DNA of 64,000 bases from Streptococcus mitis subsp. hohhotensis (GTDB taxonomy: Bacteria; Bacillota; Bacilli; Lactobacillales; Streptococcaceae). The DNA lies in NCBI RefSeq assembly GCF_000722775.1, contig NZ_JPFZ01000008.1, positions 122,880 to 186,879 on the forward strand. Reading direction: 5' to 3'. The stretch's first letter is position 1, and each line of letters opens with the position of its first letter. The notes below the pieces were generated by a model. It was given only the letters and a program-made list of their open reading frames with translations, searched no databases and was not told the DNA's origin. The translations under genes and the position numbers were made by a program. Below, one piece after another: positions 1 through 8,434 of this stretch.

Positions 1-89
1 TTGATTATAGCAATTGTATTTTGATACTGTCAGTCTATCACTTTTATCTCCTTTTTCGCCTTCAAATCTTTAATTGTCATTGAAATGTC

Positions 90-117
90 TTGAATTGCGC
101 TGAGTGAATTTTATGAT
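90..117 (+). promoter_or_regulatory. Candidate promoter upstream of blpR
   Basis: TTGAAT at 90-95 and TATGAT at 112-117 are 16 bp apart. It is the best -35/-10 pair I see in the 264 bases before blpR, and no BlpR-type direct repeat accompanies it. The remaining upstream sequence shows no convincing gene. Confidence 0.3.
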
Positions 118-264
118 AAAATAGTGGTAAGATTATCATGCTTATTTGAGGAACAAGCTACCCTTCAGGAGCGTTAAAGGCCTGTTTAGGATTTGGTGGG
201 CTTGTATCAAAGTATTTTTGCTATTCTCTTTTTAGGAAGAAATCGAAACAAGGAGAGTAAGAAG

Positions 265-1002
265 ATGAGAATATTTGTTTTAGAAGATGATTTTTCCCAA
301 CAGACTAGGATTGAAGCGACGATTGAGAAACTCTTGAAGGAACATCATATCACTCCCAGTTCTTTTGAAGTTTTTGGCAAACCAGATCAACTGCTGGCAG
401 AGGTGCATGAGAAGGGCGCACATCAGCTATTCTTTTTGGATATTGAGATTCGAAATGAGGAGATGAAGGGGCTGGAAGTGGCTAGAAAGATTCGGGATCG
501 AGACCCCTATGCCCTGATTGTCTTTGTGACGACTCACTCGGAGTTTATGCCCCTGTCCTTTCGCTATCAGGTGTCTGCTTTGGACTACATTGATAAGGCT
601 CTTTCGGCAGAGGAGTTTGAATCTCGGATCGAGACAGCCCTTCTCTATGCCAATAGTCAAGACAGTAAAAGTCTGGCGGAAGATTGCTTTTACTTTAAAT
701 CAAAATTTGCCCAATTCCAGTATCCTTTTAAAGAGGTTTACTATCTCGAAACGTCGCCCAGAGCCCATCGTGTTATTCTCTATACTAAGACGGATAGGCT
801 GGAATTTACAGCGAGTTTAGAGGAGGTTTTCAAGCAGGAACCCCGTCTCTTGCAGTGCCACCGCTCTTTTCTCATCAATCCTGCCAATGTAGTTCGTTTG
901 GATAAGAAAGAAAAACTCCTTTTCTTTCCCAATGGTGGAAGCTGTATGATAGCGCGTTATAAGGTCAGGGAAGTGTCTGAAGCTATTAATAACTTGCACT
1001 AG
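265..1002 (+). CDS. blpR: BlpR-type LytTR response regulator
   Basis: Response regulator of the bacteriocin (blp) quorum-sensing system, 245 aa. Residues about 1-125 form a receiver domain with the acidic pair in LEDD and a phospho-acceptor Asp at about residue 59 (FFLDIEI). Residues about 140-245 form a LytTR DNA-binding domain (CHRSFLINPANV). I chose the ATG at 265 because AAGGAGAG lies just before it; an upstream in-frame start at 193 lacks this. The histidine kinase gene follows 13 bases later, so the two are co-transcribed. In the family, phosphorylated BlpR binds paired 11-bp direct repeats, and two such sites occur downstream (2876 and 3367). Confidence 0.93.
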   Translation: MRIFVLEDDFSQQTRIEATIEKLLKEHHITPSSFEVFGKPDQLLAEVHEKGAHQLFFLDIEIRNEEMKGLEVARKIRDRDPYALIVFVTTHSEFMPLSFRYQVSALDYIDKALSAEEFESRIETALLYANSQDSKSLAEDCFYFKSKFAQFQYPFKEVYYLETSPRAHRVILYTKTDRLEFTASLEEVFKQEPRLLQCHRSFLINPANVVRLDKKEKLLFFPNGGSCMIARYKVREVSEAINNLH

Positions 1003-1015
1003 GTGAGGAGAATTT

Positions 1016-2365
1016 ATGTATATTTTTTGGATGATATTGTATTCACTAGCTATTATTGGGCTAGAAATTATCATGTTCTTTAAGGTAGATGGAATTAGTT
1101 TCACTATAGATAAAATTTTTAAGGGCTTTCTTCTAAAATTTCTTCTAGCAGCAATTGTTACAACTTTTAATTATTTAGTCTTGACTGACTATCTGTCATA
1201 CTTTATAGAACCCTTGTTCGGCCTCAGCTTGTCTTTCTTATTGTTAAGAGGGCTTTCTAAAAGACTCCTTTTCTTTTATGGTCTCTTTCCAATTGTATTG
1301 ATGGATATCTTTTACAGAAGTGTTTCCTATTTTGTGTTTCCGTTTTTGGGGCAAGGGATTGTAGATGGAGATGGGAATCCTCTATTTTTGTTGATTATGA
1401 TATTCGTTTACTCCATAGTATTAGTCTTTTTGAAATGGTTGGACTATGATTTCACTAGCTTGAGAAAGGAGATTCTCGATAAAAGTTTTCAAAAGTCTCT
1501 GACTACGATTAACTGGATAATGGGGGCCTACTTTCTAGTCATGGAAAATCTGTCTTACTTTGAATATGCATACGATATCCAATCAAAGACTGTTCGCCAT
1601 CTGATCCTAGTCTTTTACTTGCTCTTTTTTATGGGGATTATCAAGAAATTGGATACCTATTTGAAGGACAAACTTCATGAGAGACTGGACCAAGAGCAGG
1701 TCTTGCGCTACAGAGATATGGAACGCTATAGTCGGCATATAGAGGAACTTTACAAGGAAGTGCGGAGTTTTCGCCATGACTACACCAACCTCTTAACCAG
1801 CTTACGTCTGGGCATTGAAGAGGAGGATATGGAGCAGATAAAAGAGGTCTACGACTCGGTCTTAAAGGATTCTAGTCAGAAATTGCAGGACAACAAATAT
1901 GACCTTGGCAGATTGGTAAATATTCGGGACCGTGCCCTCAAAAGTCTTCTAGCAGGGAAATTTCTAAAAGCTAGAGATAAGAAGATTGTCTTTAATGTCG
2001 AAGTTCCTGAGGAGATTCAGGTCGAGGGGATGAGTCTACTTGATTTTCTAACCATTGTGTCCATCCTTTGTGACAATGCTATTGAAGCCAGTGCAGAGGC
2101 CAGTCAACCTCATGTTTCAATCGCCTTTTTAAAAAATGGAGCACAGGAGACCTTTATCATTGAAAATTCCATCAAAGAAGAGGGCATAGATATTTCTGAG
2201 ATTTTCTCCTTTGGAGCCAGTTCTAAAGGGGAAGAGAGAGGAGTTGGTCTCTATACTGTTATGAAAATTGTGGAAAGCCATCCTAATACCAGTCTAAATA
2301 CCACCTGTCAAAATCAAGTCTTTCGTCAGGTTTTAACAGTTCACTCGATGTCAGTTGATGATTAG
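1016..2365 (+). CDS. blpH: BlpH-type sensor histidine kinase (HPK10)
   Basis: Membrane sensor kinase of the AgrC/ComD/BlpH class, 449 aa. The first 220 residues hold about six or seven hydrophobic segments, which in this family form the peptide-pheromone receptor. The phospho-acceptor is His254 in SFRHDYTN. An N-box (CDNAIEA) and a glycine box (GVGLYTV) follow, as in HPK10 ATPase domains. It is paired with blpR. Neither the pheromone gene (blpC) nor the processing exporter (blpAB) lies next to it, so the inducing signal must come from elsewhere in the genome, from other cells, or be lost. Confidence 0.92.
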   Translation: MYIFWMILYSLAIIGLEIIMFFKVDGISFTIDKIFKGFLLKFLLAAIVTTFNYLVLTDYLSYFIEPLFGLSLSFLLLRGLSKRLLFFYGLFPIVLMDIFYRSVSYFVFPFLGQGIVDGDGNPLFLLIMIFVYSIVLVFLKWLDYDFTSLRKEILDKSFQKSLTTINWIMGAYFLVMENLSYFEYAYDIQSKTVRHLILVFYLLFFMGIIKKLDTYLKDKLHERLDQEQVLRYRDMERYSRHIEELYKEVRSFRHDYTNLLTSLRLGIEEEDMEQIKEVYDSVLKDSSQKLQDNKYDLGRLVNIRDRALKSLLAGKFLKARDKKIVFNVEVPEEIQVEGMSLLDFLTIVSILCDNAIEASAEASQPHVSIAFLKNGAQETFIIENSIKEEGIDISEIFSFGASSKGEERGVGLYTVMKIVESHPNTSLNTTCQNQVFRQVLTVHSMSVDD

Positions 2366-2433
2366 AAGATTTGTGGAAAGAAGTACTGCCCAAAGTCATC
2401 AATTAAAATACTATAGTATGCGAGGTATATTAA

Positions 2434-2790
2434 ATGAATAAGAAATCCTTTTTTATCATCTGTTCTACGTTGATCATAGCATCGAATCTTCTCATGATTT
2501 CCGTGGTGAACAAGGGAGAAGAAACGGGGGGCAATCTGTTTGTGATTGCTATAGCCTGTGTTATGCTACCAGTCTTTTTATATGCAGTTGAAAACCAACT
2601 GACTTCAATGGTAAGAGTAGAATCAATACTCCTGATTCAGTTGACAGTTATATCCCTACTCCGTCTTATCAACAGAATAGGGAGTACGCCTGAAATCTTC
2701 AACATTATTATTACCCTTCTAGCTTTGGCAAGTGGGACAGCTGCTATCCTTGTTGCAATCATGAGAATATATGAGAACAGACGGAAGTAA
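2434..2790 (+). CDS. Small membrane protein of the blp locus
   Basis: 118 aa with four hydrophobic stretches, ending in a basic tail (YENRRK). I do not recognise the family. It sits between blpH and the first terminator/BlpR-box module, where bacteriocin-immunity-type membrane proteins are common. A GAGG-like ribosome site (GCGAGG) precedes the ATG. No BlpR box lies upstream, so it may be read through from blpRH or from a weak local promoter. A role in immunity is inference from position only. Confidence 0.65.
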   Translation: MNKKSFFIICSTLIIASNLLMISVVNKGEETGGNLFVIAIACVMLPVFLYAVENQLTSMVRVESILLIQLTVISLLRLINRIGSTPEIFNIIITLLALASGTAAILVAIMRIYENRRK

Positions 2791-2837
2791 GGTTGAATAG
2801 CTTTCGATGTATTTTTACATTGTTAAATCTCCTTAGG

Positions 2838-2868
2838 GCAAGTATGTTTTTCATGCTTGCTTTTTTAA
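2838..2868 (+). terminator. Rho-independent terminator (copy 1)
   Basis: GCAAGTATG and CATGCTTGC pair around a T loop and are followed by a T run. It closes the preceding transcript immediately before the first BlpR box. The same hairpin recurs at about 3329. Confidence 0.75.
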
Positions 2869-2875
2869 ATTTTTT

Positions 2876-2942
2876 ACAATTCAAGATGTTTTGATGACCA
2901 TTCGTGATTTGGATGGAAAATTTTAAAAAATAGTAGTATACT
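2876..2942 (+). promoter_or_regulatory. BlpR-box promoter (copy 1)
   Basis: Direct repeats ACAATTCAAGA (2876-2886) and ACCATTCGTGA (2897-2907) lie on a 21-bp period. TATACT at 2937-2942 serves as the -10. This matches the known layout of BlpR-activated promoters in pneumococci: two 11-bp half-sites about two helical turns apart, upstream of a -10 and with no good -35. Confidence 0.82.
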
Positions 2943-2990
2943 AACCTTATTAAGGTTGTAATAAGACGAAAGTAAAAAGAGGTATTCCTC

Positions 2991-3035
2991 GTGAATGCAA
3001 AAACAATGTTACAATTGGCTATTATGGTTGCTTAA
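2991..3035 (+). pseudogene. Decayed bacteriocin leader remnant
   Basis: A GTG-initiated 14-codon ORF, MNAKTMLQLAIMVA, follows AAAGAGGT and lies about 50 bases after the BlpR promoter. It resembles the start of double-glycine Blp bacteriocin leaders (MNTKxMxQFxVMD). The ORF stops before any Gly-Gly site or mature peptide. I read it as the leftover of a deleted bacteriocin gene. Confidence 0.55.
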
Positions 3036-3078
3036 AGGCTTGAGACTGTAAGTAGAGGAACTGTACTTGGAGGTAATT

Positions 3079-3198
3079 ATGGATTTCAAAAGTTTTCTTA
3101 TTGTTTTTGTTGTTGGCATGTTTGTTTCTTTTATCACTTCTTTAATTAGGGAAAAATTTTTAAAATCTCCAAAGAAGAATAAAGATAGATCTAATTAG
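3079..3198 (+). CDS. Small single-span membrane peptide
   Basis: 39 aa after GGAGG. One hydrophobic helix (residues about 6-22) is followed by a basic tail (KSPKKNKDRSN). It lies in the first BlpR-controlled unit, like the tiny immunity or accessory peptides of blp clusters. After its TAG stop the same frame stays open to a TGA at 3268-3270 and encodes a second hydrophobic stretch (FFIASLIYSGVSLILF). Either the gene was once longer and a stop arose, or the second stretch is a separate decayed peptide. Confidence 0.5.
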   Translation: MDFKSFLIVFVVGMFVSFITSLIREKFLKSPKKNKDRSN

Positions 3199-3328
3199 AT
3201 AAAAAGATTTTTTATCGCTAGTTTAATCTACAGTGGAGTTTCTTTAATATTGTTTCGCCTGTTAAAATGATATGTGATAGCAGGATAAAAAATCTACAAA
3301 TTAAGTTGGTATCAATATGGTGTAAAGG

Positions 3329-3359
3329 GCAAGTATGTTTTTCATGCTTGCTTTTTTAA
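3329..3359 (+). terminator. Rho-independent terminator (copy 2)
   Basis: Same hairpin as at 2838, again followed by T residues and again directly before a BlpR box. Confidence 0.75.
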
Positions 3360-3366
3360 ATTTTTT

Positions 3367-3433
3367 ACAATTCAAGATGTTTTGATGACCATTTGTGATT
3401 TGAGTGATCCAAGGTCAAAATGAGTGCTATACT
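3367..3433 (+). promoter_or_regulatory. BlpR-box promoter (copy 2)
   Basis: ACAATTCAAGA (3367-3377) and ACCATTTGTGA (3388-3398) repeat on a 21-bp period, with TATACT at 3428-3433 as the -10. It would drive the operon from 3480 to pncP. Confidence 0.82.
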
Positions 3434-3479
3434 AACAGTGTAAAGGTTCTTACTCAACAAACATTCAGGAGGAAATCTT

Positions 3480-3644
3480 ATGAAGAAAAAAATATTTGTC
3501 ATTTTCATCTTGTATCTGATCATGTCTATCCTTCTTTATCCGCTTAGGGAGAGTATTTGGTATCATCTATTTTATACCATAGCCTATATGATTGCGGTTG
3601 TGATCTATTTTGCTTTAACTAAAAAGAAAGGAGCAAAGAAATGA
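3480..3644 (+). CDS. Small two-span membrane protein, blp operon
   Basis: 54 aa: two hydrophobic segments (residues about 4-20 and 29-46) and a lysine-rich end. A strong AGGAGG ribosome site precedes the ATG. It is the first gene after the second BlpR box and its stop overlaps the next start (ATGA), so the two are translationally coupled. It is probably an immunity or accessory peptide, by position only. Confidence 0.65.
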   Translation: MKKKIFVIFILYLIMSILLYPLRESIWYHLFYTIAYMIAVVIYFALTKKKGAKK

Positions 3645-4045
3645 AAACTTTTCTTGCTAAAAAACGGAACATCTTCCTTGCGAGATTGTTCTTAGGTCAG
3701 TTGCCTTTACTTGTCTCTACTTATCTATTTCTATCTCGTCAGTTTTTAAATTTTTCCGTAGTTCTCCAATTTCTTTTAGTGGTTATTAACTTGGCCTCTA
3801 TTTTGGTTACTGTTTACCTCACTAGGGAAATGAGGATAAGAGAGTTTGAAGATGATGATTTGGTTAGTCCTAGAACCAATCAACTCATGTTCATCGGCTT
3901 GACAGGTTTTATGTCTATTATTTGTTTGTATAGAGGTGTCACAGCAGGAGAATCTTACCAACAACTAATTGCCTATATTGGCGCTATTCTCTGCTTGATT
4001 ATTATGCTTCTACTCATTTGGGGCTTGAAGTATTATAAAAAGTAG
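3641..4045 (+). CDS. Four-span membrane protein, blp operon
   Basis: 134 aa with four hydrophobic segments and a short acidic cytoplasmic loop in the middle (REFEDDDL). The start overlaps the upstream stop by four bases. It belongs to the group of small membrane proteins that accompany blp bacteriocins, many of them immunity proteins. I cannot assign a specific name. Confidence 0.65.
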   Translation: MKTFLAKKRNIFLARLFLGQLPLLVSTYLFLSRQFLNFSVVLQFLLVVINLASILVTVYLTREMRIREFEDDDLVSPRTNQLMFIGLTGFMSIICLYRGVTAGESYQQLIAYIGAILCLIIMLLLIWGLKYYKK

Positions 4046-4127
4046 CTTGCCTTCCTCTTCTGACAGAATCTTTTATTAGAAGGCTCTATTAAACTGTCCG
4101 TGAAATAAGTGAATGGAGGTATTTAAT

Positions 4128-4511
4128 ATGAAATATAGATTATTTCTTGTTATTTTCTTGAGTAGTATGTTGAATATTCTTTTAGGGACATTTTTACAAA
4201 TCTCTAATGTATCGATTGGGTGGATTGTTCTCTACAGTGGATTATTTGAAGCAGGCGTTTTCCTTCTTGCTAATAAAGGGGTAGCGGTAAAAATAAAGGA
4301 AGTAGATATTCGAAATCGCTTTAAATTTATTTTTGGAAAAACCTTATGGTTTCAAATTTTTTTGCTCATCTTTTTGATGGTCAAACTTTATCTTGGTTTG
4401 GATGCGAGGTTGATTTTATTCTATGGACATATTTTCATTGTCTTTAATGCCTTAATGTATCTATTATCTAGTAGTCAGGTTAGCCTTAAAAAGAACAAGC
4501 TGTCTTCTTAA
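4128..4511 (+). CDS. Membrane protein, possible BlpX
   Basis: 127 aa with four hydrophobic segments. I chose the ATG at 4128 because GGAGG lies 9 bases before it. The position immediately upstream of blpY and blpZ is where blpX lies in pneumococcal blp loci. Name inferred from gene order rather than from sequence motifs. Confidence 0.55.
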   Translation: MKYRLFLVIFLSSMLNILLGTFLQISNVSIGWIVLYSGLFEAGVFLLANKGVAVKIKEVDIRNRFKFIFGKTLWFQIFLLIFLMVKLYLGLDARLILFYGHIFIVFNALMYLLSSSQVSLKKNKLSS

Positions 4512-4575
4512 TCTTGCAGTAATAGAGCATGACAAGGTGAGCTATCCTGTCTTGTAGATAGTAGGGAGGATTTAT

Positions 4576-5265
4576 ATGAAAAGACACGCTATTCTTTTCA
4601 AAACGAGTGCAATTCTTTCTTATTTGTTTCTGTTTTTCGGACTGTCTTGGACAACCCAATTTTGGAGCAATTATTGGGAGTTCTCGTCTTGGGTAGGAAA
4701 TATTATCTGGATTCGAAACATCATCAGTCTTCTCTTTATCTGCTTGATGGTTTGGATTTTGGTCAGGTCGGGCCATGCTTATCTCTTTCGTATCCCTAGG
4801 AAAAAGTGGTTGAGCTATTCTGTTCTGACGGTGTTAGCCGCTGTTGTACTTATCTGCTTTAACTATCTGACAGCTAAACACGTCCAGGGAACTAATGAAG
4901 GGTGGAATTTGTTTATTGCCTATAGTGAGACAAATTTTGCGGAGTTTGGTGTTTACCTAACCTTAATCGTACTAGGACCTCTGATGGAAGAATTGGTATG
5001 TAGGGGCCTGCTTCAACATGCCTTCTTTAAGGATTCGAGATGGGGGCAGGATCTTCTCTTTCCGTCATTCTTATTTGCCTTGCCCCACTTTTCTAGCTTG
5101 CCAAGTCTCGCAGATATTTTTGTCTATACGGCAGTGGGCTGTCTGTTTGCCTGTCTAACACGTTATACGAAGAGTGTCTATCCTTCTTATTCGATTCATA
5201 TTGTTAATAATATCATCGCAAACTTACCATTTTTGCTCACTTTTTTACATAGGGTCTTGGGGTAA
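4576..5265 (+). CDS. blpY: CPBP (CAAX/Abi) membrane protease BlpY
   Basis: 229 aa polytopic membrane protein with the three CPBP glutamic-protease motifs: EELVCRG (EExxxR), FALPH (FxxxH) and HIVNN (HxxxN). Family members next to bacteriocin genes protect the producer or process peptides; in pneumococcus blpYZ-pncP is the conserved immunity end of the blp locus. The ATG follows AGGAGG. Second gene block of the unit started by the BlpR box at 3367. Confidence 0.85.
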   Translation: MKRHAILFKTSAILSYLFLFFGLSWTTQFWSNYWEFSSWVGNIIWIRNIISLLFICLMVWILVRSGHAYLFRIPRKKWLSYSVLTVLAAVVLICFNYLTAKHVQGTNEGWNLFIAYSETNFAEFGVYLTLIVLGPLMEELVCRGLLQHAFFKDSRWGQDLLFPSFLFALPHFSSLPSLADIFVYTAVGCLFACLTRYTKSVYPSYSIHIVNNIIANLPFLLTFLHRVLG

Positions 5266-5305
5266 AAAACAAAAGTCTTGCTTTTCAGCCATAGAGGAGG
5301 TCATC

Positions 5306-5554
5306 ATGTATAAACACTTATTTTTCCTAGATTCCAAAACCTTAGACTGGTTGACACCTTATATTTTGGTCTTGGCTTCTGACACCATTGCTTTTATCGT
5401 TTTTGTGCTAACCTTTGTATCTGTGGTGGTCTTTTATTTCCTAAATCCCATGTTATCTTTAATGGCTATATTCTTAGGGGCTGTCTATGTGGTCGGGTTT
5501 TGGTTACTCAAATGGTTTGTTTTGGAAAGACTAGCACTAAAGGATGACGTGTAG
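5306..5554 (+). CDS. blpZ: BlpZ membrane protein
   Basis: 82 aa with a central hydrophobic hairpin (IAFIVFVLTFVSVVVFYFL) and a further membrane segment. I chose the start at 5306 (MYKHLFFLD) because AGAGGAGG lies just before it. Its size and place between two CPBP proteases match BlpZ, whose function is thought to be immunity-related but is not well defined. Confidence 0.8.
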   Translation: MYKHLFFLDSKTLDWLTPYILVLASDTIAFIVFVLTFVSVVVFYFLNPMLSLMAIFLGAVYVVGFWLLKWFVLERLALKDDV

Positions 5555-5584
5555 AGAAGTTTGTTTCTTGAGGAGAATAATTTT

Positions 5585-6196
5585 ATGGAGTTTTTTGATA
5601 AATTTCATGCCTTGTGCTTTGGATTTTTAGTACTACTAATCGTCATTACAGTTCCTTATACGATTAATCATGGGGATTTTTTTCAAAATGAATCTGCATT
5701 GATTATTGTAAGTCTTCTAGTAACCTCGATGAGTGTTGCTTATGCTAGAAAGTTTGAAATGATTTCTTTTGGGATGTTAAGCAGGAAACAACTTTTACTT
5801 TTCATTGCAATCTTTCTTCTAAGTGTGCTTGAGACGCTGGTTTATATTCATTTCTTCGCTATTTCTTCTGGCGCAGGAGTTCAACACTTGGCGGAAGTCA
5901 GCAGAGGAATTTCCCTGTCTTTGATTTTGACTTCCTCAGTTTTTGGACCCATCCAGGAGGAACTCATTTTCAGAGGACTTCTTCAAGGTGCGGTTTTTGA
6001 CAACTCTTTGTTAGGGCTTGTGCTAACTTCCTCTCTCTTTTCTGTTATGCATGGACCTTCTAATGTCCCTTCGTTTATTTTTTATCTACTTGGGGGCTTG
6101 TTGCTGGGCTTTGCTTATAAAAAGAGCCAAAACCTATGGGTTTCTACTCTAGTCCACATGTTTTACAACAGTTGGCCACTCTTATATTATTTATAA
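5585..6196 (+). CDS. pncP: CPBP (CAAX/Abi) membrane protease PncP
   Basis: 203 aa polytopic membrane protein. CPBP motifs are visible: EELIFRGLL (EExxxR), FSVMHG (FxxxH) and HMFYN (HxxxN). It is the last gene of the blp locus and is followed by a strong terminator. It is a paralogue of the blpY product. Start at 5585 follows TTGAGGAG. Confidence 0.83.
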   Translation: MEFFDKFHALCFGFLVLLIVITVPYTINHGDFFQNESALIIVSLLVTSMSVAYARKFEMISFGMLSRKQLLLFIAIFLLSVLETLVYIHFFAISSGAGVQHLAEVSRGISLSLILTSSVFGPIQEELIFRGLLQGAVFDNSLLGLVLTSSLFSVMHGPSNVPSFIFYLLGGLLLGFAYKKSQNLWVSTLVHMFYNSWPLLYYL

Positions 6197-6204
6197 AAAT
6201 TATG

Positions 6205-6240
6205 AAAAGGTAAGTAGAAGACGGTGCTTACCTTTTTCTT
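6205..6240 (+). terminator. Terminator of the blp operon
   Basis: AAAAGGTAAG pairs with CTTACCTTTT around a 12-base loop, followed by a T-rich tail. Confidence 0.85.
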
Positions 6241-6357
6241 TCTATAATGATACTCAAGCCAATCCAGAGGCTTTTCTTTGAGAATCGGGTGTGGAGCGGT
6301 TGACGAATAGGGCAAAAACTAGTAGAATAGTAAGGAAACTTTATACGGAGGAAAGAA

Positions 6358-7152
6358 ATGGATTTGGGTGATAATGAGCTAACACTGACTCCCATACCTG
6401 GGAAAAGTGGCAAGGCTTATATGGGTAGCTATCCTGATGGAAAGCGCATCTTTGTAAAAATGAACACCTCTCCAATCCTACCTGGTCTAGCTAGAGAACA
6501 AATTGCTCCACAATTATTATGGAGTCGCCGTTTGGCAGATGGGCGTGATATGTGTGCTCAAGAATGGTTGACAGGCAAGATATTGACCCCCTATGATATG
6601 AATCGTAAGCAAATTGTCAATATTTTAACTCGTCTACATCGCTCACGTCCTTTGATGACACAGTTGAGTCGTTTGGGCTATGCCATGGAAGCACCTGTAG
6701 ACTTACTACAGTCTTGGCAAGAAACGGCTCCAGATGCTTTGCGTAAAAATCATTTTATCAGTGAAGTGATGGCTGATTTACGTCAGACTATTCCAGGATT
6801 TAGAGAGGACTATGCGACCATTGTCCATGGAGATGTAAGACATAGTAATTGGATTGAGACAGACAGTGGCTTGATTTATTTGGTAGATTGGGATTCGGTT
6901 CGTTTGACCGACCGCATGTTTGACGTGGCTCACATGCTCTGCCATTATATTCCAGAACATCAGTGGAAGGAATGGTTGACCTACTACGGTTATAAGTACA
7001 ATCAAACGGTATTAAATAAATTGTATTGGTACGGTCAATTGTCTTATTTGAGCCAGATTTCCAAGTATTATATGAACCAAGATTTAGAAAATGTCAATCG
7101 GGAGATTCATGGCTTGCGTCACTTCCGAGACAAGTATGGAAAGATAAGATGA
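6358..7152 (+). CDS. ccrZ: CcrZ, choline-kinase-like cell-cycle regulator
   Basis: 264 aa cytoplasmic protein of the choline/aminoglycoside phosphotransferase fold (YtmP family). The Brenner-type loop HGDVRHSNW (about residues 157-165) and the metal-binding VDWDS (about 178-182) are intact. In pneumococcus CcrZ interacts with FtsZ and couples division to initiation of replication through DnaA. GGAGG precedes the ATG. The stop overlaps the trmB start (ATGA). Confidence 0.92.
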   Translation: MDLGDNELTLTPIPGKSGKAYMGSYPDGKRIFVKMNTSPILPGLAREQIAPQLLWSRRLADGRDMCAQEWLTGKILTPYDMNRKQIVNILTRLHRSRPLMTQLSRLGYAMEAPVDLLQSWQETAPDALRKNHFISEVMADLRQTIPGFREDYATIVHGDVRHSNWIETDSGLIYLVDWDSVRLTDRMFDVAHMLCHYIPEHQWKEWLTYYGYKYNQTVLNKLYWYGQLSYLSQISKYYMNQDLENVNREIHGLRHFRDKYGKIR

Positions 7153-7784
7153 GAGTTAGAAATCGTAAAGGGGCGACAGAATTACTAGAGGCAAATCCCC
7201 AGTATGTGGTCCTCAATCCCTTGGAAGCCAAGGGAAAATGGCGGGACTTGTTTGGCAATGACAATCCCATTCATGTGGAAGTTGGAAGTGGAAAGGGTGC
7301 CTTTGTTTCAGGTATGGCCAAGCAAAACCCTGACATCAACTATATCGGGATTGATATTCAAAAGTCTGTTTTGAGCTACGCTTTGGACAAGGTGCTTGAA
7401 GTTGGAGTGCCTAATATCAAGCTTCTGTGGGTGGATGGTTCTGACTTGACAGACTACTTTGAAGACGGTGAGATTGATCGCTTGTATCTGAACTTTTCAG
7501 ATCCATGGCCTAAAAAACGCCATGAAAAGCGTCGTTTGACCTACAAAACCTTCTTGGATACCTTCAAGCGTATCTTGCCTAAAAATGGAGAAATTCATTT
7601 CAAGACGGATAACCGTGGCTTGTTTGAGTACAGCCTAGTGAGCTTTTCTCAGTATGGCATGAAGCTCAATGGTGTCTGGCTTGATTTACATGCCAGCGAT
7701 TTTGAAGGCAATGTCATGACAGAATACGAGCAAAAATTCTCCAACAAGGGTCAAGTTATCTACCGAGTTGAGGCAGAATTTTAA
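7149..7784 (+). CDS. trmB: tRNA (guanine-N7)-methyltransferase
   Basis: 211 aa SAM-dependent enzyme that makes m7G46 in tRNA. Motif I VEVGSGKG, the acidic GIDIQ and the family signature SDPWPKKRH are visible. The start at 7149 overlaps the ccrZ stop and gives the normal family length; the longer in-frame extension upstream lies inside ccrZ and is spurious. Confidence 0.95.
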   Translation: MRVRNRKGATELLEANPQYVVLNPLEAKGKWRDLFGNDNPIHVEVGSGKGAFVSGMAKQNPDINYIGIDIQKSVLSYALDKVLEVGVPNIKLLWVDGSDLTDYFEDGEIDRLYLNFSDPWPKKRHEKRRLTYKTFLDTFKRILPKNGEIHFKTDNRGLFEYSLVSFSQYGMKLNGVWLDLHASDFEGNVMTEYEQKFSNKGQVIYRVEAEF

Positions 7785-7821
7785 GAAATAGCCTAAAATC
7801 AGGCTGTATAAGTGCTTTTGC

Positions 7822-7850
7822 TTTACATAAGTTGGCAAACGTGCTATACT
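7822..7850 (+). promoter_or_regulatory. Promoter of the rimP-nusA-infB operon
   Basis: TTTACA (7822-7827), 17 bp, TATACT (7845-7850). The leader then holds a 7-bp hairpin (AGAGGCG/CGCCTCT, 7873-7898) immediately before the rimP ribosome site, which could tune translation. Confidence 0.75.
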
Positions 7851-7911
7851 TAATAGTAAGAATATGAGAAAGAGAGGCGGGGAAATATCTTCGCCTCTTG
7901 CTTATGAGGAG

Positions 7912-8391
7912 GTGGACGCAATCGCAACAATCGTAGAATTAGTCAGAGAAGTTGTAGAACCTGTCATAGAAGCTCCTTTCGAACTCGTGGATATCGAGTA
8001 TGGAAAGATTGGCAGTGACATGATTCTCAGTATTTTTGTAGATAAACCTGAAGGAATTACCTTGAACGACACGGCAGACTTGACAGAAATGATCAGTCCT
8101 GTCCTAGACACCATCAAGCCAGATCCCTTCCCAGAACAATATTTCCTAGAAATCACCAGTCCAGGCTTGGAACGCCCTTTGAAAACCAAGGATGCCGTCG
8201 CTGGAGCGGTTGGGAAATACATCCATGTCGGGCTCTACCAAGCCATCGATAAGCAAAAGGTCTTTGAAGGAACCTTGTTGGCCTTCGAAGAGGACGAGTT
8301 GACTATGGAATATATGGACAAGACGCGTAAGAAAACCGTCCAAATTCCATACAGTTTAGTATCAAAAGCACGTTTAGCAGTTAAATTATAG
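7912..8391 (+). CDS. rimP: Ribosome maturation factor RimP
   Basis: 159 aa. It assists 30S subunit maturation. The N-terminal domain carries [10 protein letters not shown] and the signature [12 protein letters not shown] (about residues 77-88); the C-terminal SH3-like domain follows. I chose the GTG at 7912: GAGGAG lies just upstream and the length matches the family, whereas the longer ATG start at 7864 would run through the leader hairpin. First gene of the conserved nusA operon. Confidence 0.93.
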
Positions 8392-8434
8392 AAAAAGAAA
8401 GGATAGCTTTTGAAGATTCAAAAGTGAAGAAAAC

